Origin: Streptacidiphilus pinicola
GTDB taxonomy: Bacteria; Actinomycetota; Actinomycetes; Streptomycetales; Streptomycetaceae
DNA length: 54,960 bases
Direction of reading: 5' to 3'
Assembly (NCBI RefSeq): GCF_003258295.1
Contig: NZ_QKYN01000043.1
Coordinates: 1-54,960 of the forward strand
The notes under the pieces: model-generated
What the model was told of the DNA's origin: nothing
The model's input: the letters and a program-made list of their open reading frames with translations, nothing else
The model's database searches: none
Shown: piece after piece, positions 34,321 through 41,296 of the stretch
Position numbering within the stretch: position 1 is the stretch's first letter
How the letters are laid out: each line of letters opens with the position of its first letter
Position numbers and translations under genes: made by a program

Positions 34321-35715
34321 TTAAAGCAGACATGCGGCCAGGCTCCGGGCCTCGACGTTGACGTGGTAGCCGACGTGGATGAGGTCGCCCAGCAGGCCCA
34401 GGCTCATCCACCGGTAGTTCTCCGGTGCCTCGACCTGGTGGTCCTCGGGGACCTCGACGACCAGGTGGCGGGTGTCGGCCGCGGCGAAGCGGCCGCCGTC
34501 CTCGGACTGGATCGCGTCCAGCCGCACCCACTCGGCGGGGGCGTCGAGGTACTGGGTCAGCGGCGGGAAGTCGTTGGGTCCGCGGTGGTAGCCGGGTGAG
34601 AACTGCACGGTGGGGGCGAGTTCGAGACGGTCGGTCAGGCCGGGCTGGATCTGGGCCTGGATGAGGAACTTCAAGATCCCGTCGCGCCGCTGGCAGATCA
34701 GGGCGACGGTGTTGCCGGGGGTCGGCTGCAGCATGGGCTGGAACCAGGTGCCGACCTCACGGCTGGTGGCCTGCACCGACATGCCGATGATCTCGAAGAT
34801 GCGGCCGTCGCGGTGGCGGATGCTGTCGTCGTCGCAGATCCACTGTTCACCCATGGCGTGCAGGCTGGTCCGCTTCGCGTCCAGGGTGTAGGTGGCCTTC
34901 TGGTCGAACAGCCACGTCAGCGCCCGGTTCATCTCGCCGGCCGGGCGCGGGGTGCGGTGCGAGGCCAGCAGCTGCGCGTGGAAGGGGTCCAGCGCCTCGC
35001 CGGCCGGCAGCGGGTCCTCGCCGGTGGCGGTGCCGTAGGAGATCCCGGACAAGACGGTGCGGGCGTTCATGTTGACGCCGTTGCCCTGGGTCAGCTGCCG
35101 GCGTATCTGGCCCAGGGTGAGCCAGGTGAAGTCCTCGTGGACGGGGACGTCCTCGTCCTCGGGCACCTCGACGATCATGTTGCGGTTGCGCTTGAACAGG
35201 TACCAGAAGCCGTGCTCGGACAGGAGCTGGTCGAACAGGATCCGCGCCCGTGTCCCTTCCAGGAAGTACTCCAGGTAGGGGGTGGCCCGGCCGCCGTGGA
35301 CGCGCTTGTAGTTGCTCTGGGTGGCCTGGACGGTCGCCGCGTACTGGACGAAGGTGGTGTTGCCCGGCTCCATCTTGGCCTGCATCAGGAAGTGCAGCAC
35401 GCCGTCGAAGCGCTTGGCGAGGATCCCCAGGATCCCGATCTCGGACTGGACGATGATCGGCTGGGTCCACTGCGGCACGGGGCCGAAGTCGGTGGTGAGG
35501 GAGAGTCCCTCGACGGTGAAGAACTTGCCGTCCGCGCGGGCGAGGCGCTCCCCCAGGTGCCAGTTCGGCAGGGAGGCCAGCGGCACGCGTTCGACGTCGT
35601 AGGAGGCGGACTGCTCGCGTTCCTTGAGGAAGGCGTCCGCGTCGGGGGTCAGCGCGGTCTTGTGCACCAGCGCCGACGCCAGGAAGTCGTCGGCGCCGTT
35701 CACCTCGGGCTGCAT
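34321..35715 (-). CDS. NDP-hexose 2,3-dehydratase
   Basis: A 464-residue protein built of two tandem copies of the hexose 2,3-dehydratase fold. Copy 1 runs to about residue 235 (WHLGERLARADGKFFTVEGLSL, EIGILGILAKRFDGVLHFLMQAKMEPGN, LGQIRRQL) and copy 2 follows (GEQWICDDDSIRHRDGRIFEIIGMSV, LICQRRDGILKFLIQAQIQPG). It removes the C2 hydroxyl, giving 2,6-dideoxysugars. First gene of the minus sugar operon, with AAGGAAG at its ATG and a SARP-type promoter 64 bp upstream. Confidence 0.92.
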   Translation of the reverse strand: MQPEVNGADDFLASALVHKTALTPDADAFLKEREQSASYDVERVPLASLPNWHLGERLARADGKFFTVEGLSLTTDFGPVPQWTQPIIVQSEIGILGILAKRFDGVLHFLMQAKMEPGNTTFVQYAATVQATQSNYKRVHGGRATPYLEYFLEGTRARILFDQLLSEHGFWYLFKRNRNMIVEVPEDEDVPVHEDFTWLTLGQIRRQLTQGNGVNMNARTVLSGISYGTATGEDPLPAGEALDPFHAQLLASHRTPRPAGEMNRALTWLFDQKATYTLDAKRTSLHAMGEQWICDDDSIRHRDGRIFEIIGMSVQATSREVGTWFQPMLQPTPGNTVALICQRRDGILKFLIQAQIQPGLTDRLELAPTVQFSPGYHRGPNDFPPLTQYLDAPAEWVRLDAIQSEDGGRFAAADTRHLVVEVPEDHQVEAPENYRWMSLGLLGDLIHVGYHVNVEARSLAACLL

Positions 35716-35778
35716 CGTGCTGCTTCCTTTCCACGGGACGGGCCATGACGGGCGAGCCTGGCTGCGGTTCGGAAACCG

Positions 35779-35821
35779 ACGCTAGGGCGCACCCCTCGCC
35801 TGGCCCTCGCGCTGCACTGGA
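35779..35821 (-). promoter_or_regulatory. SARP-type promoter of the deoxysugar operon
   Basis: On the minus strand: TCCAGTG (35821-35815), 4 bp, GCGAGGG (35810-35804), 4 bp, GCGAGGG (35799-35793), 8 bp, TAGCGT (35784-35779). Three heptamers at an exact 11-bp period with identical second and third copies. The same arrangement with the same -10 occurs at 47038-47080. Confidence 0.7.
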
Positions 35822-35860
35822 GCCCACCCCCTCCCCGCCCGGGCCAAGGGCCGGGACGGC

Positions 35861-35895
35861 GCGTGCCCCGCGCCCGAGGTGGGCGCGGGGCACGC
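35861..35895 (-). terminator. Terminator after the full-length glycosyltransferase
   Basis: Perfect 15-bp arms (35861-35875 and 35881-35895), 5-nt loop, 20 bp past the GT stop on the minus strand. It separates the GT from the sugar operon, which then has its own promoter. Confidence 0.8.
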
Positions 35896-35914
35896 GAGCG
35901 GGCCGGGTGCGGGG

Positions 35915-37096
35915 TCAGGCGACGAACTCGGCGAACCGGGCGACCGTCTCGGACGGCGAGGGCATGGCCTCGATCTCGCGGGCGATCCGGGCGGCCGCCT
36001 CGCGGTGGGCGCCGTCGGTCAGCAGGGTGCGGACCTCGGTCTCGATCGCCTTCGCGGTCAGGTCCTGGCCGATCAGCATGCGGCCGGCGCCGGCCGCGGT
36101 CACCGCGGGGGCGTTGGCGTAGCCGTCGCCCTCGGCCGGCACGATCAGCTGCGGCAGCCCGGCCACCAGCGCGGCCAGCGTGATGCCGTGGCCGCCGTGG
36201 TGCACGATCGCGCTCGCGTGCGGCAGGGCCTCGGCCTGCGGCACCCAGGGCAGGGCGATGATGCGCTCGGGCAGCTCGCCCAGCTCGGCCGGGTCCACCA
36301 CGGAGCTGGTGGCGACCAGGACTCGCACGCCCAGCGGCAGCAGGCCCTCGACGGCGGTGCGCAGCAGCTTGGCGGAGGAGACCACGGTGCCGAAGCTGAG
36401 GTAGACCAGCGGGCCCTCGCCGGCGGTGATCCGCTCGGGCAGCTCGGCGGGTTCGGCGAAGGTGACGGGCCGTTGCGGGATCACCGTCACACCGGAGTCG
36501 AGGAACTCCTGGCTCTGCACCGAGGGCGGGCAGATGTCGATGTAGGGGTTGCCCAGGGTCCGGCCGTGGCCGAGCTTGTCGGCCACGCCCAGGTCGTTCG
36601 CGGCCGCGAACAGCTCCTGCTGGATCAGCGGGTCCATGGTGGGGTCGGCCGAGACGCGGCCGGTGCCGTGGCACACGGCGCGGATGCCCGCGGCGGCGGC
36701 CGCGAACGCGGCGCCGGGGTTCTGCGACTCGTACACGACCAGGTCGGGCCGCACCTGGTCAAGGGCGGGGGCCAGGTCGGCGAAGACGCTGCGCGGCAGC
36801 ACCGAGCCGAACGCCTTGACGGCCAGGGCCGCCAGCACCTCGGGCGAGAGGTCGCTGGCCTGTACCGCGCCGCCGTTGGCCTCCAGGAACGCCTGGCCGC
36901 CGGCGGCCTCGATGAACGCCTCGGGGACGGTCAGACCGCAGGCGAGGGGCGTGAGTTCCGCCTTCTCCAGGATCGGGTGGAACTGCCCGCTGGTGGCGAA
37001 CCAGACCTCGTGGCCGGCGGCGCGGGCCGCCTGGGCGAGCGGCACCAGGGGGAATATGTGTCCGTAGTTTCCCAGGCTTGCGAAGAGAACCTTCAT
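35915..37096 (-). CDS. Glycosyltransferase (GT1, macrolide/angucycline type)
   Basis: A 393-residue GT-B enzyme of normal length: MKVLFASLGNYGHIFPLVPLAQAARAAGHEVWFAT, PDLVVYESQNPGAAFAAAAAGI, VYLSFGTVVSS, and the nucleotide-sugar motif ALPHASAIVHHGGHGITLAALVAGLPQLIVPAEGDGYANA. It should transfer the TDP-2,6-dideoxy-L-sugar to the polyketide in the cytosol. The HHGGHGIT variant of HHGGAGTT is slightly unusual. It lies between the MFS gene and the terminator at 35861. Confidence 0.9.
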   Translation of the reverse strand: MKVLFASLGNYGHIFPLVPLAQAARAAGHEVWFATSGQFHPILEKAELTPLACGLTVPEAFIEAAGGQAFLEANGGAVQASDLSPEVLAALAVKAFGSVLPRSVFADLAPALDQVRPDLVVYESQNPGAAFAAAAAGIRAVCHGTGRVSADPTMDPLIQQELFAAANDLGVADKLGHGRTLGNPYIDICPPSVQSQEFLDSGVTVIPQRPVTFAEPAELPERITAGEGPLVYLSFGTVVSSAKLLRTAVEGLLPLGVRVLVATSSVVDPAELGELPERIIALPWVPQAEALPHASAIVHHGGHGITLAALVAGLPQLIVPAEGDGYANAPAVTAAGAGRMLIGQDLTAKAIETEVRTLLTDGAHREAAARIAREIEAMPSPSETVARFAEFVA

Positions 37097-37171
37097 GTCG
37101 CGTACGGCCTTTCTGCCGCCGGGGGCGTGAGGTGGAGTCAGATGGAGCTGGGGTGGTGCGGGGTGGCACGT

Positions 37172-37210
37172 CCCGCGGCCCGACGCGAGGTCGTCGTGTC
37201 GGGCCGCGGG
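37172..37210 (-). terminator. Terminator after the MFS exporter
   Basis: Arms CCCGCGGCCCGAC (37172-37184) and its exact complement (37198-37210), 13-nt loop, just past the MFS stop on the minus strand. I saw no promoter of SARP form for the downstream GT, so some read-through is likely. Confidence 0.65.
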
Positions 37211-37226
37211 CGGGCGTTTGTCGCTG

Positions 37227-38693
37227 TCAGGCCGAGCCGGTCGCGGCGAGCGCGTCCCGGGCCGGTTCGGCGCTGGGCTGCTCCTGGACGCCGGCGCGCC
37301 GCTGGGCGAAGAGCATCACGACCGCGGCGAGGGCCATGCCGGCGGTGGCGACCCACAGGGCGGGCACGAAGCCGTCGATGAAGTTCTTGCCCGAGGCGTA
37401 GCCGCCGTTGTTGGTGAACACCGACGTCAGGACGGCGATGCCCAGGGCCGCGCCCAGCTCGCGCATGGCGGAGGTGGAGCCCGACGCGATGCCCTGCGCG
37501 GAGACGTCGACGGAGTTCATCGTCAGCGTCATCAGCGGGGCGAAGAAGCAGGCCACGCCCACGCCGCCGAGGAGGTAGCCGGGCAGCTGGTCGACGTAGG
37601 ACGAGGTGGGGGTGATCACCAGCGCCCAGTAGGCGAAGCCGGCGGCGAGCAGCGCGAGGCCGAAGACCGCGACGGGACGCCCGCCGATCTTGTCGGACAT
37701 GATGCCCGCCACCGGCGCGACCAGGAGCGGCATGGCGGTCCACGGCAGCATCCGCACGCCCGCCTCGGTGGGCGACATGTGCTGGATCATCTGCATGAAC
37801 TGGGTGATCAGGAAGACCACGCCGTACATGCCGAAGGCCTGTAGCAGGCCGCCGAAGTTGACGGCGGAGAAGGCCCGGTTGCGGAACATGCGCATCGGCA
37901 GCATGGGTGCGCTGCTGCGCTGCTCCCACAGCACGAACGCGGCGACCAGCACCAGGCCGCCGGCCAGCGAGGCGAGGACCTGCGCGGAGCCCCAGCCGGC
38001 CGAGCCGCCGGCCTTGATCAGGCCGTAGACCAGGCCGAGGATGCCGAGGGAGACCAGGAGCGTGCCGGGCACGTCCAGGCGGTTGTTGGGGCCGCGGCTC
38101 TCGTCCAGGCCGCGCCAGGCGGCCGGGGCGAGGAGCAGGCCGACCGGCACGTTGATCCAGAAGATCCAGTGCCAGGACAGGTGCTGGGTGACCAGGCCGC
38201 CGACCAGCGGGCCGCCGGCGATGGCCAGGCCGCCGACCGCGCTGTAGATGCCGAGGGCGGCGCCGCGCTTGGCGGCGGGCACGGCGGCGGTCAGCAGGGT
38301 CAGCGAGAGCGGCATGATGACGGCGGCGCCGGCGCCTTGGACCACGCGGGCGGCGATCAGCTCGCCGATGCCGGACGCGGAGGCGGCCGCGGCCGACGCG
38401 GCGGTGAACACCAGCAGGCCGACGACGAACACGCGGCGGCGCCCGAACCGGTCACCGAGGGCGGCGCCGAACATCATCAGCACGGCGAACGACAGCGTGT
38501 AGGCGTTCACCGTCCATTCCAGCTGCTCCAGGCTGCCACCGAGCGCGCTCTTGATGGTGGGGAGCGCGACCAGGACCACCAGGTTGTCGAGGCCGGCCAT
38601 GAAGGCGACCAGGGAGGTGATCAGCGTGGCCATGCCCGGGGATTTCCCCGTTCCGGCCGTGTCGCCGCCGGCGGCGGCCATGTCAGTACTCAT
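37227..38693 (-). CDS. MFS exporter, DHA2 (EmrB/QacA) family
   Basis: About 488 residues with 14 predicted membrane helices: MATLITSLVAFMAGLDNLVVLVALPTIK, the motif-A-like GAALGDRFGRRRVFVVGL, VQGAGAAVIMPLSLTLLTA, GPLVGGLVTQHLSWHWIFWINVPVGLL (DHA2 signature), and IPVAGI-like loops in the second half. It probably exports the product and gives self-resistance. The frame is open to 38978, but the ATG at 38693 has AAGGAAA and starts just before the first helix. A SARP-type site lies about 125 bp upstream. Confidence 0.9.
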   Translation of the reverse strand: MSTDMAAAGGDTAGTGKSPGMATLITSLVAFMAGLDNLVVLVALPTIKSALGGSLEQLEWTVNAYTLSFAVLMMFGAALGDRFGRRRVFVVGLLVFTAASAAAASASGIGELIAARVVQGAGAAVIMPLSLTLLTAAVPAAKRGAALGIYSAVGGLAIAGGPLVGGLVTQHLSWHWIFWINVPVGLLLAPAAWRGLDESRGPNNRLDVPGTLLVSLGILGLVYGLIKAGGSAGWGSAQVLASLAGGLVLVAAFVLWEQRSSAPMLPMRMFRNRAFSAVNFGGLLQAFGMYGVVFLITQFMQMIQHMSPTEAGVRMLPWTAMPLLVAPVAGIMSDKIGGRPVAVFGLALLAAGFAYWALVITPTSSYVDQLPGYLLGGVGVACFFAPLMTLTMNSVDVSAQGIASGSTSAMRELGAALGIAVLTSVFTNNGGYASGKNFIDGFVPALWVATAGMALAAVVMLFAQRRAGVQEQPSAEPARDALAATGSA

Positions 38694-39004
38694 CTGAGGG
38701 GTTTCCTTCCGACTCCACCATGGAGGGACAACTCGTTGCCGTCGCGCGGCCGGTGACGAGGCGGCCGGTGACGAAAGCGGCGGGGCCCGCGTGCCGACGG
38801 CACAGGGCATCAGGTGGAGGCTAGGGATCCGCGCTCGAGCGCCGGTCGAGCCCCAAGGGCCCGGGTGCGGGTGCGGGTTTCGGCCTCCAGTGCGTTTCCG
38901 TCCGCACTCGATCGGGCCGCAGCACCATCGGGCAGCGGGACTGGGGGCGGCCGTGCCCGCCCCACTGGCCGGAAGCAACTCGGACGACGTAAGGAAGACC
39001 TGAG
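38694..39004. other. Divergent intergenic region MFS / rmlA
   Basis: 311 bp without a gene I can support. It holds the leftward SARP-type site described separately (38818-38849). On the rmlA side AAGGAAG precedes the ATG at 39005, but I found no heptamer array pointing right; rmlA may use an ordinary promoter. Confidence 0.5.
38818..38849 (-). promoter_or_regulatory. SARP-type promoter of the MFS gene
   Basis: On the minus strand: TCGACCG (38849-38843), 4 bp, TCGAGCG (38838-38832), 8 bp, TAGCCT (38823-38818). The TCGAG-type heptamers resemble classical ActII-ORF4/DnrI targets. Confidence 0.65.
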
Positions 39005-39901
39005 ATGAAGGGCATCATCCTCGCCGGCGGGAGCGGCACCCGGCTGCGCCCGCTGACCGGCGCCGTGTCGAAACAGATCCTGCCGGTCTACGACAAGCCC
39101 ATGATCTACTACCCGCTGTCGGTGCTGATGCTGGCCGGGATCCGGGACATCCTGGTGATCTCGTCCAAGGACCACTCCGACAGCTTCCGCACCCTGCTCG
39201 GGGACGGCTCCCGGCTCGGGCTGAACATCTGCTACGCCGAGCAGGACGCCCCGCGCGGCATCGCCGAGGCCCTGGTGATCGGCGCGGACTTCATCGACGG
39301 CGACCAGGTCGCGCTGGTGCTGGGCGACAACATCTTCCACGGGCCCCGCTTCTCGCTGCTCCTGGACGACGCGCTGCGCCGCCTGGACGGCGCCTGGCTG
39401 TTCGGCTACCGGGTGCGCGACCCGCAGCGTTTCGGCATCGGCGAGATCGACGCCGAGGGCCGGCTGCTGTCGCTGCAGGAGAAGCCCGCCCAGCCGCGCT
39501 CCGACATCGCGGTGACCGGGCTGTACCTGTACGACGCCGACGTGGTCGGGATCGCGAAGAACCTCTCCCCCTCGGCGCGCGGCGAGCTGGAGATCACCGA
39601 CGTCAACCTCGCCTACCTGCGCCAGGGCCGGGCCCATCTGACCGAGCTCGGGCGCGGCTTCGCCTGGCTGGACATGGGCACCCACGACTCGCTGCTGCAG
39701 GCGGCGCAGTACGTCCAGCTCGTTCAGGAGCGGCAGGGCGTGTGGATCGCCTGCGTCGAGGAGGTGGCGCTCAACCGCGGCTTCATCACCCCCGAGCAGT
39801 GCCGGCGTCTGGGCGAGGAGATGGCGGGCACCGCCTATGGTTCCTACCTCGCCGACGTCGCCGACCGCCACCGCCCGCTGCTGACCGCCCGCGCTGTGTG
39901 A
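39005..39901 (+). CDS. rmlA: Glucose-1-phosphate thymidylyltransferase (dTDP-glucose synthase)
   Basis: A 298-residue nucleotidyltransferase: MKGIILAGGSGTRLRPLTGAVSKQILPVYDKPMIYYPLSVLMLAGI (G-x-G-T-R-x9-PK-type motif), ALVLGDNIFHG, SLQEKPAQPRSDIAVTGLYLYDADV, and FAWLDMGTHDSLLQAAQYV. It makes dTDP-glucose from Glc-1-P and dTTP, the entry step for the deoxysugar. Followed 17 bp later by the 4,6-dehydratase. The start residues and RBS leave no doubt. Confidence 0.95.
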   Translation: MKGIILAGGSGTRLRPLTGAVSKQILPVYDKPMIYYPLSVLMLAGIRDILVISSKDHSDSFRTLLGDGSRLGLNICYAEQDAPRGIAEALVIGADFIDGDQVALVLGDNIFHGPRFSLLLDDALRRLDGAWLFGYRVRDPQRFGIGEIDAEGRLLSLQEKPAQPRSDIAVTGLYLYDADVVGIAKNLSPSARGELEITDVNLAYLRQGRAHLTELGRGFAWLDMGTHDSLLQAAQYVQLVQERQGVWIACVEEVALNRGFITPEQCRRLGEEMAGTAYGSYLADVADRHRPLLTARAV

Positions 39902-39918
39902 GAAGGAGAACCTGCCCC

Positions 39919-40908
39919 ATGACCACCCGTGTTCTGGTGACCGGCGGTGCCGGTTTCATCGGCTCGCACTACGTGCGCACCGTGCTCGGCCCAAACGGCC
40001 CCGGCGACGTCGCGGTCACCGTCTTGGACAAGCTGACGTACGCGGGCAACCGGGCCAACCTCGACGAGGTCGCCGCCCACCCGGGTTTCGCGTTCGTGCA
40101 GGGCGACATCTGCGACGCCGAGCTGGTGGGCAAGCTGATGGCCGAGCACGACCAGGTGGTGCACTTCGCCGCGGAGTCGCACGTGGACCGCTCCATCGAC
40201 GGCGGCGCGGAGTTCGTGCGCACCAACGTGGTCGGCACGCACACGCTCGTCGACGCGGCGCACCGCGCCGGCGTGGCGGTGTTCGTGCACGTGTCCACCG
40301 ACGAGGTGTACGGCTCGATCGATTCCGGTTCGTGGCCCGAGAGTCACCCGCTGGCGCCCAACTCGCCCTACTCCGCCTCGAAGGCCGCAAGTGACCTGGT
40401 GGCGCTGTCGTACCACCGCACGCACGGCCTGGACGTGCGGGTGACCCGGTGTTCGAACAACTACGGTCACCACCACTTCCCTGAGAAGGTCATCCCGCTG
40501 TTCGTGACCAACCTGCTGGACGGCAAGAAGGTCCCGCTGTACGGCGACGGCGGCAACGTGCGCGACTGGCTGCACATCGACGACCACGTGCAGGGCATCG
40601 AACTGGTCCGCACCGGGGGCCGCGCCGGCGAGGTCTACAACATCGGCGGCGGCACCGAGCTGTCCAACACCGAGCTCACCGCCCTGCTGCTCGAGGCGCT
40701 GGAGGTGCGCTGGGAGGACAGCGTCGAGCCGGTGTCGGACCGCAAGGGGCACGACCGGCGCTACTCGGTGGACTGCACCAAGATCCGGCAGGAGCTGGGG
40801 TACGCGCCGCGCAAGAGCTTCACGCAGGGGCTGGCCGAGACCGTGGCCTGGTACCGCGACAACCGTGCCTGGTGGGAGCCGCTGAAGGCGGCGGCCGACG
40901 CCCGATGA
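39919..40908 (+). CDS. rmlB: dTDP-glucose 4,6-dehydratase
   Basis: A 329-residue extended SDR: VLVTGGAGFIGSHYV, VVHFAAESHVDRSIDG, STDEVYGS, the SPYSASKAASDLVALSYHRT motif (Tyr-x3-Lys), RCSNNYGHHHFPEKVIPLFVTNLLDGKKVPLYGDGGNVRDWLHIDDH. It forms dTDP-4-keto-6-deoxyglucose. ATG 39919 has AGAAGGAGAA; the longer open frame upstream is overlap with rmlA. With the 2,3-dehydratase, 3-ketoreductase, 3,5-epimerase and 4-ketoreductase it completes a TDP-2,6-dideoxy-L-hexose path (olivose/digitoxose class). No aminotransferase or sugar methyltransferase is present. Confidence 0.95.
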   Translation: MTTRVLVTGGAGFIGSHYVRTVLGPNGPGDVAVTVLDKLTYAGNRANLDEVAAHPGFAFVQGDICDAELVGKLMAEHDQVVHFAAESHVDRSIDGGAEFVRTNVVGTHTLVDAAHRAGVAVFVHVSTDEVYGSIDSGSWPESHPLAPNSPYSASKAASDLVALSYHRTHGLDVRVTRCSNNYGHHHFPEKVIPLFVTNLLDGKKVPLYGDGGNVRDWLHIDDHVQGIELVRTGGRAGEVYNIGGGTELSNTELTALLLEALEVRWEDSVEPVSDRKGHDRRYSVDCTKIRQELGYAPRKSFTQGLAETVAWYRDNRAWWEPLKAAADAR

Positions 40909-40936
40909 CCGAGGGGGAGGCCAGGGCTCCGTTTGG

Positions 40937-40963
40937 GTGAGATCTTCACAGTGAGATCTTCAC
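40937..40963. promoter_or_regulatory. Tandem 13-bp operator upstream of the YcaO operon
   Basis: GTGAGATCTTCAC occurs twice, 1 bp apart (40937-40949 and 40951-40963). Each copy is a dyad of the form GTGA-N5-TCAC. A related GTGACATCAC lies at 40991-41000. A third GTGA-N5-TCAC is at 46741-46753 before the SagB-like gene. Likely bound by a dimeric regulator, perhaps the response regulator at 45215. It is about 100-120 bp before the small ORF. Confidence 0.65.
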
Positions 40964-41059
40964 CCGGCGCCGGTGAAGCCGACACTGTCGGTGACATCAC
41001 CGGCTCACGAAGAATCCTTGAGTGTTGGAGCACAAGCCGACCACACGTGAGGACCTCCG

Positions 41060-41296
41060 ATGAGCCACGCCTGCGCCCCCCTCCTCGCCCGCCCGGCCCG
41101 CCTGACCAACACCGTCACGGCTCCGGCCCGCCCGCTCCTGGTGGTCGAGCGCCTGGACCACAGCGTCGACGCCGCCGTGCTGCTCTCCTTCTGCGTGGGC
41201 CCGGGCTCCGCGGCCCCCGCTCCCGCGCTCGGCCTGGCACCGGCCGGCGACCGGTCGGCCGCCTGGGGCGGCGTGGACGCGGGGGCCTGGGTATGA
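41060..41296 (+). CDS. Small ORF overlapping the YcaO gene; candidate RiPP precursor
   Basis: 78 codons with strong G/C third positions and GAGG seven bases before the ATG. Its stop overlaps the YcaO start (ATGA), a coupling typical of RiPP precursors and their enzymes. The first 40 residues could be a leader (RLDHSVDAAV before the break). The C-terminal half is Gly/Ala/Pro-rich, with few residues that could be cyclised: Ser43, Cys45, Ser50, Ser66, and two Trp in the last ten residues. That is fewer Cys/Ser/Thr than usual azole peptides, so it may instead be an accessory protein. No homologue recognised. Confidence 0.5.
   Translation: MSHACAPLLARPARLTNTVTAPARPLLVVERLDHSVDAAVLLSFCVGPGSAAPAPALGLAPAGDRSAAWGGVDAGAWV

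Noticed and set aside
40933..41292. An N-terminal extension of the YcaO protein from 40933
   Set aside because: The extension is Arg/Pro-rich, runs over the operator and the small ORF, and the ATG at 41293 is coupled to that ORF.
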